The translations under genes and the position numbers were made by a program. Source: an uncultured Thermoguttaceae bacterium (GTDB lineage Bacteria; Planctomycetota; Planctomycetia; Pirellulales; Thermoguttaceae). Taken from it: DNA of 44,163 bases. Where the stretch lies: the NCBI GenBank assembly GCA_938042245.1, contig CALIRO010000102.1, positions 1-44,163 of the forward strand. The letters run 5' to 3'. The notes under the pieces were generated by a model. The model was not told the DNA's origin. It searched no databases and saw nothing but the letters and a program-made list of their open reading frames with translations. Shown here piece by piece: positions 1-8,265 of this stretch (positions within the stretch are counted from its first letter, which is position 1; each line of letters starts with the position of its first letter).

Positions 1-606
1 TGTGGAGCTGGGCAGTCGGCAACGAATCAGGAGCTTCTTATGGTCCCTTCGGAATCCTTGCCAAGTGCGGAGAATCCTTCTCCGACCTCCGCCAAGGGGC
101 AACCGGAGAACTCTTCGGGTCCTGGTCCGGAAGCTGGCGCCCAGCCGGAGCACCGATCGACCGGCGCCAGCAGCCAAAAACCTCCTGGTCGAGAAGTCCA
201 AAAGAGCGATCAAGAGTGGCAAAAGCTGCTTACGCCGCTTCAGTACTATGTAACCCGGCAGAAGGGCACGGAACGGCCGTTTACCGGCCTGTATTGGAAT
301 TCGACCACTCCGGGCGTGTATCGGTGTGTCTGCTGCGGGGCGGAGCTTTTTTCGTCGGAGGCGAAATTCCTGTCTAAAAGCGGCTGGCCGAGCTTCTGGC
401 AACCCATCCGGCCGGAAGCCATTGAAACCCAGCCGGACCATTCCCACGGCATGATCCGAACGGAGGTGCTATGTCGGCGGTGCGGGGCGCATTTGGGGCA
501 TGTGTTTTCGGACGGGCCGCCGCCGACCGGACTTCGCTACTGCATCAATTCCGCCGCCCTCCGGTTGGAACCCCATCAGCCGAAACCCACCCCAACAACT
601 CCCTAG
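1..606 (+). CDS. msrB: Peptide-methionine (R)-S-oxide reductase MsrB, 5'-truncated, probably exported
   Basis: Reduces the R-epimer of methionine sulfoxide in oxidised proteins. The MsrB domain fills the C-terminal two thirds. It has two zinc-binding CxxC pairs (C96/C99 and C145/C148, counted from the ATG at 40), the SGWPSFW motif, and the catalytic cysteine in RYCIN (C168). The reading frame stays open to base 1, so the gene probably begins outside the window. The first visible codon is Cys followed by GAGQ, and a Pro/Ser/Gly-rich linker of about 50 residues precedes the enzyme domain. That layout would fit a lipoprotein-anchored MsrB, but the lipobox itself is not visible. If the ATG at 40 were the real start, the protein would be 188 aa with a disordered N-terminus. 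The enzyme assignment is firm; export is inference. Confidence 0.9.
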   Translation, partial: CGAGQSATNQELLMVPSESLPSAENPSPTSAKGQPENSSGPGPEAGAQPEHRSTGASSQKPPGREVQKSDQEWQKLLTPLQYYVTRQKGTERPFTGLYWNSTTPGVYRCVCCGAELFSSEAKFLSKSGWPSFWQPIRPEAIETQPDHSHGMIRTEVLCRRCGAHLGHVFSDGPPPTGLRYCINSAALRLEPHQPKPTPTTP

Positions 607-1041
607 CTGCCATCCCGGTAAGATTCCCTTTGAGCCTCTCGGTCCGCTGTGGGAAGAGCCAACGGGGAATGCTGCTCTGAAGGTGGTTGTCCTTCGGTGG
701 CGATTGGTCCGAAGGTCCCCAAAAACTCAAAAGCCCTATCGAGGGGAACTCTTCCTTGCGTTTCCGTCTGGTTCCTCTCTTTCCCCAGAATGTTGGTATG
801 TTAGCTCCCATCGGGAAGCACGTTGTTGGTCCTGTCTATCCAACCCGGATGAGCCGAACCGAGTTGATTTCCCTTCGGAAAGATTCTACAATCGGAAAGA
901 TAAGAAGGATCCGGTGGAGGCGGTTTGGCCGACAGAAAGTCGCTCATCCTCCGGGGGACATCCCAAGTTAGAAGCCGGAGGGAAGCATATCCGCCTGGAA
1001 AAGGGGAATCATCTACCCCCCAAAGCAGCGAGCCCCCCGTT
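607..1041. other. Gene-free stretch between msrB and tRNA-Leu
   Basis: Several overlapping frames are open here on both strands, but none has a ribosome binding site or recognisable protein features. No repeat or hairpin stood out. Confidence 0.5.
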
Positions 1042-1123
<82 letters not shown>

Positions 1124-1473
1124 CTTGACCAGGAGCCGTTATTTAGCGATCCACCATCCTCGGTAAGCCATTGGCCCTTCTGTCAGTTGTCTTTTTCGGC
1201 TTTCCAAAGTTTCTGGTGGCTTTGATGCAGATTAGTCGGCGCGTTCTCCCGGATTTGATTGAGTCTGGGCAATCCTCATTATGTGTCTCCGGTGGCGGCT
1301 CCGGAGCGGCCAGCCCGCATAGGCAGGTTACTGGTTGCGTGGCAAAAACGAGCAGCGGGTTCAGGCGGATGCTTTCTGCCGCTGGGGGCCATCGGCCAGT
1401 TGTTCTGTGGCAAAGGGAAGGGGAACTCCAGCGGTAGCCTGCAGCCTTTGGGGTGGGTCCCATGGGCCCGTGG
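1124..1473. other. Gene-free stretch downstream of tRNA-Leu
   Basis: This lies between tRNA-Leu (plus) and the 3' end of a minus-strand gene. Open frames occur but look like chance. I see no clear terminator or repeat. Confidence 0.45.
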
Positions 1474-2502
1474 TCAGGTTCCAAAGGGAAGCTCCGCTGC
1501 TGCGGGTTCGGGCGTGGGCTCTTCGACGGCGGGGAGCTTGATCCGGAAATACAACCGGCGCAGCTCCTGAAGCATCTGTTCAGGGGGCAGGGCCAATAAA
1601 GCGTCAATTTGTTCAGGTGAAAGTTCGTACTCAAAGAAGTAGAGCAATTCCGCTTCGCTTACCTCCGGGGGTACCCAGCCGGTGGCCCGATCCGCCTGGT
1701 AATGCACCAAATACCTGGCCCAACTGGCAATCAAGTTCCACTGCTTCTGGGTAGAAAGGGTCTGAAGTCGCTGGCGGGTCTGAGGCGAAAGGTACCGATA
1801 CAGATCCTGCAAATCGCTTTGGCTGGGTGGGAGGCTAGACTGACCAGGACCCCACAGCAAACTCATCACCAGCCGACGACAGTGCTCCGGATCCGTTTGG
1901 CAGTCCTGTTGGCGTTCCGGGGGCAGGCTGGCCAAGACCTCCGCCTGACGCCGCTGGGCGTATTGCTGCATCCACTGCCAGAGGCCCTCGGCATCCTGAG
2001 GCCGAGGCCGACGAATCCCATACCGGGCCGACTCCTCCAGGGCCTTTTCAATCGCCTCCACCCGCTGCGGAGGAGGCATTTCCTGAAGCTCTGCCCGCCG
2101 GTACATCGGAAGCGTTTTCAGCCAGGCATAATACCGGTGGGCCGTCTGCCGAAGCTGGGCGGCTTGAGGATCTTGCTCGATCTGTCGGTTCAATTGCCGA
2201 AGCCGCTGCCTTTCCGCCGGATCCAAAGCCTCTAGGCGGATCCGGGCTTGCAGGAGGTGAGCTTTTTGCCATCGGCTCATGGTGGCCAATTTGGCCCGGC
2301 GCTCGGCCAGCCGATCTGCCCCCGCCCCGCACCCCCCGGCTCCTAAACCAGCCAACCCCAGCAGCACCGCCCCCATCAGCATTGGCCCCCAAAGCCAACC
2401 TCCTCTGGCACTCCGATGCTCTGGTCCTCCCCACCGAAAGCGGGCCTTCCCAGGGGTCCCAAACCCTGGGAAGATCTGTACGGGAGGTGGTTTAGCCCTC
2501 AT
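1474..2502 (-). CDS. Hypothetical membrane- or lipid-anchored protein of the sigma/anti-sigma cluster
   Basis: 342 aa starting MRAKPPPV. I chose this ATG because AGGAGGA lies just upstream and it overlaps the stop of the anti-sigma gene (TATGAGGGCTAA) by 11 bp, which suggests translational coupling. A hydrophobic segment at about residues 37-53 ends in GAGGC, so it is either a signal anchor or an imperfect lipobox. The rest is Arg/Gln/Leu-rich, strongly helical and probably extracytoplasmic, with a Pro-rich C-terminus. I do not recognise the family. Coupling to the anti-sigma gene suggests a role in the same regulatory or stress response, but nothing in the sequence gives a biochemical function. 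Confidence 0.75.
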   Translation of the reverse strand: MRAKPPPVQIFPGFGTPGKARFRWGGPEHRSARGGWLWGPMLMGAVLLGLAGLGAGGCGAGADRLAERRAKLATMSRWQKAHLLQARIRLEALDPAERQRLRQLNRQIEQDPQAAQLRQTAHRYYAWLKTLPMYRRAELQEMPPPQRVEAIEKALEESARYGIRRPRPQDAEGLWQWMQQYAQRRQAEVLASLPPERQQDCQTDPEHCRRLVMSLLWGPGQSSLPPSQSDLQDLYRYLSPQTRQRLQTLSTQKQWNLIASWARYLVHYQADRATGWVPPEVSEAELLYFFEYELSPEQIDALLALPPEQMLQELRRLYFRIKLPAVEEPTPEPAAAELPFGT

Positions 2503-2992
2503 AGGGCCAGTCCTCCTGGAAAAGCCCCCGCTCCTGCAAGGATTTGAGAAACTGAAAATCGTCGATCTGCCGATAGCAATCCAGATTTTCCAAAAGCGGT
2601 AGGTCTTCCAGCAGTTGCCGATCCGGATCCGGGGCCGCCCACCAGCCCAGTCCAAACCCAACTGCCCCAGCAAGCAGCAGACTGAACAGGGCCAGCAATA
2701 AGCGAAACCACGCTTTTTTGCCCCACATAGGGGGGGATTGTTCGACCTCCCGAGCGGCTTCCACCGCCACCATTTCCAACGTGGAGCGGGTCAGCCTTTC
2801 GTCGTCCGGCGGCGGCTCCAACTGGTCCAGAAGTTCCCAGCACCGCTCCAACTCTTGCAACCGGCGGCGGATCTGCGGATCGGTCATCAGCAACTGCTCG
2901 ATCCGACGGCAAGCGGCATCCTCCAACTCGCCATCCAGATAGGCGATCAGCTCCTCGTCGGTAATTTTGCTTGACTGGGAGAACTCCGACAT
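2492..2992 (-). CDS. Anti-sigma factor-like single-pass membrane protein
   Basis: 166 aa. The N-terminal 55 residues match the helical anti-sigma domain seen in RsiW/FecR-type regulators (ITDEELIAYLDGELED, then TDPQIRRRLQEL). The His-x3-Cys-x2-Cys zinc motif is absent. One transmembrane helix lies at about residues 96-119, followed by a short tail of about 45 residues. It sits 136 bp downstream of an ECF sigma gene on the same strand and overlaps the next gene. By family logic the N-terminus would hold the sigma factor at the membrane. No strong ribosome binding site is visible before the ATG. Confidence 0.8.
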   Translation of the reverse strand: MSEFSQSSKITDEELIAYLDGELEDAACRRIEQLLMTDPQIRRRLQELERCWELLDQLEPPPDDERLTRSTLEMVAVEAAREVEQSPPMWGKKAWFRLLLALFSLLLAGAVGFGLGWWAAPDPDRQLLEDLPLLENLDCYRQIDDFQFLKSLQERGLFQEDWPYEG

Positions 2993-3059
2993 AATATTGG
3001 GTGGGCTCTCAGCAGGTTTAGTTTAGTTGTAGCTAGATTCTGATGATAGGATCGAGAAA

Positions 3060-3110
3060 ATAGATAAAATAGATAATGTTAATTTAGATAATATAGACAA
3101 TATACATAAA
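3060..3110. repeat. 9-nt A/T-rich tandem repeat array 1 (ATAGATAAA-type)
   Basis: Units: ATAGATAAA (3060), ATAGATAAT (3069), six bases GTTAAT, TTAGATAAT (3084), ATAGACAAT (3093), ATACATAAA (3102). All starts keep a 9/15-nt register. It lies in the 136-bp gap between the sigma and anti-sigma genes. The same unit reappears near 34544, 43420 and 43484. Confidence 0.7.
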
Positions 3111-3128
3111 ACGATATACCGCCCTGTA

Positions 3129-3839
3129 TTACTCCCCTTCCCCGCCGGAATCGTTTCCCGTCCCCTCCGAAGGCTCCTCCAAGCTACTGTCAGCAGGCAA
3201 TTCGGGCGATTGGCCACTCTCCAGATAAGGAATCAACATCTGCCGCAAATTCAACCGCGCACGCGATAAAAGCGATTTGACCGCCTGCGGGGTCATCTGC
3301 ATGATCTGGGCAATATCGGCATAGGAAAGGCCTTCGAACTTGTTGAGCAGGACCGCCATTCGTTGGCGCTCGTTGAGCGTCTCCAAAGCCATCCGGACAA
3401 TATGTCGCATTTCTGCCTTATCTAATTGGCGAGCGGGTATCTGGCCGCTGGAACATTGCAAAAGCCGTTCTAATGGCCTGCCGCTGCCCGAACTATTGGC
3501 TGCTGGTCGTAAGCGGACCTCCCGCCGACGTGCCTTGGTCCGTAAGGCATTGGAGGCCACATGATTGGTAATGGTAAATAGCCAGGTTACAAACTTCGCA
3601 TCCGCCGTATAGGTCTTTCTGGCCCGATAGACCCGTAAAAACACCTCCTGGGCTAAATCCTCAGCCCAGTCCCGATCGCCTACCAAATGCTCCAGCACCA
3701 AAAGAACCCGACTTTGATACCGGCGCATCAGTTCGGTAAAGGCTTCGGCGTCGCCGTCCCGAACCCGGAGCATCAGATGCACGTCCGGATCGACCATCGC
3801 ATGGCGACGGGCCGACGATTTACTCACCAGCGGCCCCAT
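3129..3839 (-). CDS. ECF-type RNA polymerase sigma factor
   Basis: 236 aa from the ATG at 3839, which follows GGGAGAG; a TTG two codons upstream is less likely. Region 2 lies at about residues 38-98 (DWAEDLAQEVFLRVYRA, then FVTWLFTITNHVASN). Region 4 lies at about 150-198 (LNERQRMAVLLNKFEGLSY, then a helix-turn-helix with TPQAVKSLLSRAR). A linker of about 45 residues and an acidic Ser/Glu tail of about 35 residues are longer than the family norm. The anti-sigma-like gene follows on the same strand, as expected for an ECF pair. The exact ECF group cannot be judged by eye. Confidence 0.93.
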   Translation of the reverse strand: MGPLVSKSSARRHAMVDPDVHLMLRVRDGDAEAFTELMRRYQSRVLLVLEHLVGDRDWAEDLAQEVFLRVYRARKTYTADAKFVTWLFTITNHVASNALRTKARRREVRLRPAANSSGSGRPLERLLQCSSGQIPARQLDKAEMRHIVRMALETLNERQRMAVLLNKFEGLSYADIAQIMQMTPQAVKSLLSRARLNLRQMLIPYLESGQSPELPADSSLEEPSEGTGNDSGGEGE

Positions 3840-4305
3840 AACCAATCACTCTCCCAACTCCGCCCCAGCTTGGAAAAAAAGGGAATAATTCTCCGACACC
3901 CTCCTCTGATAGAGGCTCCCAATGCGACCCAACCACTTTCCGTCGGATCACCGAGGGTCAGCCCCTGCAAAAGTATCTTCTTTTAAGTGTAATTCCTTGT
4001 GGCCGATCCGACTACTCCACGTCCTGGCCAGAACTTCTCTTATACCCCAAAAAGTGTATTATCATTTGCCACTATAGAGGGGATCACCCTGCGGTTTCGG
4101 GCTCCTGCTGTTCTTCCTCCGGGCGTCTTCCGCCTATTCTTTTTGGCGTCTTCCGGATAAAATCAAAACTTTCTGCAAAAACTGGCTGCAAAGAAAAACC
4201 CTGGTCTGCGAAGAGTGCCCCTTTCAGTGGGAGGGAAAGTTTCCGTATCGCAGAACCGAAGAGGTTAGCAAACCAGACTGATCCCAAGATGGTGGTATTG
4301 CTTGG
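3840..4305. other. Divergent intergenic region upstream of the sigma gene and trpD
   Basis: No gene is supported. It should hold the promoters of both flanking genes. An 11-bp direct repeat GGCGTCTTCCG occurs at 4122-4132 and 4145-4155 (23-bp period) and could be an operator. An A/T-rich segment around 4060-4075 (GTGTATTATCATTTGCC) is promoter-like. I could not assign -35/-10 boxes with confidence. Confidence 0.4.
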
Positions 4306-5358
4306 ATGATGGAGCAGCCGAGTCCCCTCGACGTAACCTGGGCGATTGAGCAGGCCGAAGCAGGCCGCCCCTTCTCTATGGAGGAGATGGCCGGGCTGAT
4401 TGGCCAGATGATGGAAGGCCGTCTTAGCGAGGCGGCCATGGCCCGGCTGCTTAGTGCCCTGCATCACAAGGGGGAAACCTGTGCCGAATTGGCCGGAGCC
4501 GCCCAGGCCATGCGCCGATATATGACGCCGATCCGGCATCGGTATTCGGTGCTGGTGGATGTAGTTGGCACAGGGGGAGACGGTTCCGGAACCTTTAATA
4601 TCAGTACAGCGGCGGCATTGGTGACGGCGGCGGCCGGAGTGCCCGTGGCCAAGCACGGCAATCGCCGAGCCACCAGCCGAACCGGATCGGCCGATGTCCT
4701 GGCCGCCCTGGGCGTCAACATCGAAGCCGAGCTGGCCTGTGTGGAAAGGTGCTTAGAAGAACTGGGCGTCTGCTTTTGTTTTGCGCCGCTTTGCCACCGG
4801 GCCATGCAGTATGTGGCAGCGGTGCGTCGGCAGCTGCCGCATCCGACCATTTTCAACCTGCTGGGTCCGTTGGCCAATCCGGCGGGGGCGTCGTATCAAC
4901 TGATTGGGGTAGGTCGGGCCGAGCTGCGCCCGCTTTTGGCCGAGGCAGTGGCCCAGCTAGGCACGGGCCGAACCCTGATCGTGCACGGAGCTGACGGCCT
5001 AGATGAAGTCAGTCTTGCCGGTCCCACTTGGGTAAGTGAAATTGTCGGCCGTCAGCAGGTGCAAGAGTACCAATGGACGCCTGCCGATTTCGGCCTGCCG
5101 GTAGTTAGCCGTGAGGAGCTGCTGGCCGACAGCCCCGCCGAAAGCGCCCAGATCATCCGTCAGATTCTGGCAGGCCAACGGAGCGGGGCCAGAGATGTGG
5201 TGCTGGCCAATGCAGCGGCGGCTCTGTGGTGCGCTGGGGCTGTGCAGACGTTATCCGAAGGCGTTCAACAGGCCGCCCTTGCGATTGATACCGGCAAAGC
5301 CCAAGTCCTGCTCGAACAACTGATCCAAAAGAGCCACCACAGGCCTTCCAGCAGTTGA
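4306..5358 (+). CDS. trpD: Anthranilate phosphoribosyltransferase
   Basis: 350 aa, close to the usual length. It transfers phosphoribose from PRPP to anthranilate, the second committed step of tryptophan synthesis, in the cytosol. The N-terminal helical domain is followed by the PRPP loop GTGGDGSGTFNIST (residues 88-101), KHGNR (116-120), the TGSADVL segment and LLGPLANP. The acidic pair that binds Mg-PRPP is in DGLDEVSL. A second ATG directly follows the first. It stands alone, with no other trp genes in the window. The SSKSGSADVLE consensus is slightly altered here to TSRTGSADVLA. Confidence 0.96.
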   Translation: MMEQPSPLDVTWAIEQAEAGRPFSMEEMAGLIGQMMEGRLSEAAMARLLSALHHKGETCAELAGAAQAMRRYMTPIRHRYSVLVDVVGTGGDGSGTFNISTAAALVTAAAGVPVAKHGNRRATSRTGSADVLAALGVNIEAELACVERCLEELGVCFCFAPLCHRAMQYVAAVRRQLPHPTIFNLLGPLANPAGASYQLIGVGRAELRPLLAEAVAQLGTGRTLIVHGADGLDEVSLAGPTWVSEIVGRQQVQEYQWTPADFGLPVVSREELLADSPAESAQIIRQILAGQRSGARDVVLANAAAALWCAGAVQTLSEGVQQAALAIDTGKAQVLLEQLIQKSHHRPSSS

Positions 5359-5429
5359 AAGGTCTGGCCAGCAGGCCGATCCCCCCCTTTGGAACATTTC
5401 AGCCTAATGGAGCATCTATCTTGTCCTCC

Positions 5430-5500
5430 CCGTGAGAGCGGGGATCCAGAAATCCCCTCTCCCCCTGTGGGAGAGGGTTAGGTGGAGGGGGCATCTGGAT
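5430..5500. repeat. REP-like palindromic elements
   Basis: Contains GAGAGCGGGGATCCAGAAAT, which resembles half of the REP element at 10532-10628, followed by the hairpin CCCTCTCCCCC-TGT-GGGAGAGGG (about 5455-5477). Related hairpins occur at 8129, 10487 and 10732. Its place after trpD could let it act as a 3' stabiliser or terminator. Confidence 0.6.
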
Positions 5501-5612
5501 TGCTGCTGGCGCGGGAATGCCAACGGAGGGCCTGCCTCGGAAAAGGCGGGGGAGTGCTTCATTCGCCGGAAATATTGCCTTCCCTTTCGTATTGGCTAAG
5601 CGGACAGTTGCT

Positions 5613-6989
5613 ATGAGCATGTCTTCTGCGGTGTGGCGTCTGGTGTTTTTGGTTTCCTGTTGTCATGGCCTGGTGCATATTTATGAGCACTCGTTTGCCA
5701 GTGTGGAGCAATTGGTGGGGCAGGAATTTGGCGTAGGCAAGGAGACGACCGGGCTGATTGGTTCTTGTTTGCGGCTTCCGTTTGGGCTGTTTGCGTTGGC
5801 GGCTGGTTGGATGGCCGACCGATGGGGGGCAAGACGGTTGCTCTTGGTTTATGTGATTGGATGTTCTTTATCTGCCTTCTTGGCGTGGCTCTCGCCAGGG
5901 CTGGCAGGCGTGTTTGTGGCTATGTTCCTGTTAGGCACGTTTGCTGGGATTTACCACCCGGCAGGGGTCGGCTGGATCGCCCAGCATACCCAGCCGGAAA
6001 ATCGCCCCTTGGCTTTGGGCTACCATGGGATTTTGGGTTCAGCGGGTATTGCGGCCGGGCCATTCCTGGCCGCTTCGGTCCTTCAATGGGGCGTGGGTTG
6101 GCGAACCTATTATCTGGTGTTGGGCCTGGTAGGGGGGGTGTTGGCTTGGCTGCTGGCCATTAGTTTGCCCCGCCCACAAACCCCGAAACAGCCGAGCAGA
6201 CTGGGAAAATCGCCGACCCCGGCATTTGATATGAACAAAGAAACATCACCATCGGTGCCACCAGAAACCTCGGCGTCAGGCTCTCCGGAGGCCCGCAATA
6301 TCCATTCGGCCCAAGCGGCCGCGCCGGCCCGCACCCCTGAAACCCGCCAACACGACGGTCGAGACCAACCCTCCGATTCCTGGCTGAGTTTTTGGATCCT
6401 GACGGCCATGACCAGTTTGGCCGGCATGGTTTATGCCGCGGTAACCACTTTTTTGCCTCGGTATTTGGACCAGACGGGGTTGTTTTTGAGCGGCGTCAGT
6501 GCGGCCAGTATGCGAAACTACCAGACGGGTTTTGTCCTGGTATTGGGGGTGTTAGGGCAATATACGGCTGGTCGGATCGGTCGGCCCCGGACGTTGGAAA
6601 TCCTGATTGCCCTGGCCTTTGGGCTGGCGGCGCCGTGCGTGGTGTGGATGGGGTTTGCGGAGGGGATGAGTCGGCTTGTAGCGGCGGGGCTTTTTGCGGT
6701 GCTATTTTTTGCCCATCAGCCATTATACAACAGTGCGGTAGCCAAATATATAACAGGCCGACGCCGTGGGCTTGCCTATGGGATCACCTTCACCTTGGGT
6801 TTTGGGATAGGCAGTCTGGGACCGGCCATTGCTGGGCAGATCCCCAAGGATGAAATCCTATATCCTATGCTGGGGGCTTTTTTGGCTCTGGCGGCGGGGC
6901 TGGCGACGGTGTTATGGCGGCTGCACCGGAGGACGGCGGCCGAACTAGCTCCCACACCGCCGCCTGCCGACGAAGGGGCCTTGTTGTAA
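5613..6989 (+). CDS. MFS transporter (fosmidomycin-resistance/FsR-like)
   Basis: 458 aa from the ATG at 5613 (MSMSSAVW). The frame is open back to 5517, but the extra 32 residues are Arg-rich, come from repeat DNA and lack membrane character. Twelve hydrophobic segments fall in two halves. The first half carries GWMADRWGARR, the loop 2-3 signature of the major facilitator superfamily, and HGLVHIYEHSF and FAGIYHPAG resemble FsR-type exporters. The two halves are joined by an unusually long cytoplasmic linker of about 70 residues rich in Pro/Ser/Ala (DNA about 6170-6378). Substrate unknown; drug or metabolite efflux is the family expectation. Confidence 0.88.
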   Translation: MSMSSAVWRLVFLVSCCHGLVHIYEHSFASVEQLVGQEFGVGKETTGLIGSCLRLPFGLFALAAGWMADRWGARRLLLVYVIGCSLSAFLAWLSPGLAGVFVAMFLLGTFAGIYHPAGVGWIAQHTQPENRPLALGYHGILGSAGIAAGPFLAASVLQWGVGWRTYYLVLGLVGGVLAWLLAISLPRPQTPKQPSRLGKSPTPAFDMNKETSPSVPPETSASGSPEARNIHSAQAAAPARTPETRQHDGRDQPSDSWLSFWILTAMTSLAGMVYAAVTTFLPRYLDQTGLFLSGVSAASMRNYQTGFVLVLGVLGQYTAGRIGRPRTLEILIALAFGLAAPCVVWMGFAEGMSRLVAAGLFAVLFFAHQPLYNSAVAKYITGRRRGLAYGITFTLGFGIGSLGPAIAGQIPKDEILYPMLGAFLALAAGLATVLWRLHRRTAAELAPTPPPADEGALL

Positions 6990-7041
6990 CCGGCGGGTTC
7001 AAGGGGCCCATAGGATGAACAAAATATCGCTTCTCTGCTGG

Positions 7042-7965
7042 CTACCCCGCTAGCTCCTGCACCACCGCCGTCAACCCACGCACTACCCGAGCAAGCCGCC
7101 GCCAGTCGATGGTCTCCGGCTTGTCCTGGGCCGTATGGTAAAAAGGATTCCGGTACATGGCTGTATCGGTAACCATCAAGGCTGGGTACCCTTGGCGCCA
7201 AAAGGCCCAATGATCGGAAAAGGCTACGCCGGGCACTAATTCCGGCAAGGCGGCGCCGGCGCAGGCAAAGGTCTCCGCCCGCTCAAACATCGCCGTTACC
7301 TGCCGAACGAGCAGTTCCGATCTCTGGTTGCTGATGAAGGCAATAAAATTGCCTACACTCGGCGCCATCCAGCCGAAAGGCGTCGGATACTGCTGGCTGC
7401 CCGGCAGGTCGGAGTAATAGCCGAGCGATTCCAGGGAAAGCATAGCGCTAATATGTTCACCACGATTTCGACACTGCTGGGCATAGACCAGTGCCCCCAT
7501 GGCGTTGGTCTGGAAGAAGGGGGGTTCTTCATTGGCGAAGGCAACGAGACGGACGGTTCGGCTAGGTTGAGCTTGGGTTAATCGTTCGGCCAGAGCCAAC
7601 AGGGCGGCCACGCCGGTGGCATTGTCGTCGGCCCCGGGCGAACCGGGCACCGTATCATAATGGGCGCCCAGAAGGATGATTTGGTTTTTTCGGCTTCCGC
7701 CGGGCCGCTCCACCGCCACATTGGCTACCCGCTGCCCCCAGGCGGCATACTCCTGTCGAACCACCGAGTAGCCCAGCCCTTCCAGCCGATGCTGGATATA
7801 CTGAGCCGCCTGGGTCAGTTTTTCCGGCTGGTCTAATACGGAGCGAGGGCCGATCTGACCGGCCAGGACCTCTACATCCTGCTGAAGCTGCCGGGCCAAC
7901 CACTCCAGGCCAGCATCCTCGCAAAGAAGCTCTCGGTCCGCATCGGTGGACAGATGAATCCACAT
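7042..7965 (-). CDS. M28 family zinc aminopeptidase
   Basis: 307 aa from MWIHLST; the frame continues upstream to 8052, but that extension is Pro-rich and adjoins repeat DNA. No convincing ribosome binding site marks either start. Metal ligands and catalytic residues of clan MH peptidases are visible: HYDTVPGSPGADDNATG (first His and bridging Asp), NEEPPFF (general-base Glu plus ligand), SLESLGYY, SDHWAFW, and the last His in YHTAQDKPETID. Such enzymes release N-terminal amino acids from peptides. No signal peptide is seen with this start, so it may be cytosolic. It lies next to, but not clearly in an operon with, the neighbouring minus-strand gene. Confidence 0.88.
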   Translation of the reverse strand: MWIHLSTDADRELLCEDAGLEWLARQLQQDVEVLAGQIGPRSVLDQPEKLTQAAQYIQHRLEGLGYSVVRQEYAAWGQRVANVAVERPGGSRKNQIILLGAHYDTVPGSPGADDNATGVAALLALAERLTQAQPSRTVRLVAFANEEPPFFQTNAMGALVYAQQCRNRGEHISAMLSLESLGYYSDLPGSQQYPTPFGWMAPSVGNFIAFISNQRSELLVRQVTAMFERAETFACAGAALPELVPGVAFSDHWAFWRQGYPALMVTDTAMYRNPFYHTAQDKPETIDWRRLARVVRGLTAVVQELAG

Positions 7966-8128
7966 GGTGTGTTGGGTATTCCGGGTAAGGGAGCAGTTCC
8001 GGGCAGGAGGGACTGCCGGTTGTGCGGGAAGGAGCATAAACGAGCGGGACACCTGGGTTCCTCGGCGCCTCCCTCAGCCGTCCTGCTTCGCAGGCCGGCC
8101 TGTCCCGCCAGGGGAGAGACAAATACAT

Positions 8129-8154
8129 CCCCTCTCCCCGCCGTGGGCGAGGGG
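8129..8154. repeat. CCCCTCTCCCC/GGGCGAGGGG hairpin
   Basis: Imperfect palindrome of the same family as those at 5455, 10487 and 10732, located between two minus-strand genes. Confidence 0.55.
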
Positions 8155-8265
8155 CCGGGCACAAACCCGGCAGGCTAAGGAAGCCTCCTCTGCTGTTCCT
8201 TCAGGCAGACGCCTAGCTCATTCACTCCGGCGGGGGCCCGACAACCAAGTTACCGGAACCACCTG

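Noticed and set aside
5517..5612. Upstream start for the MFS transporter
   Set aside because: The extra 32 residues are Arg-rich, derive from repeat-adjacent DNA and precede a natural start at 5613.
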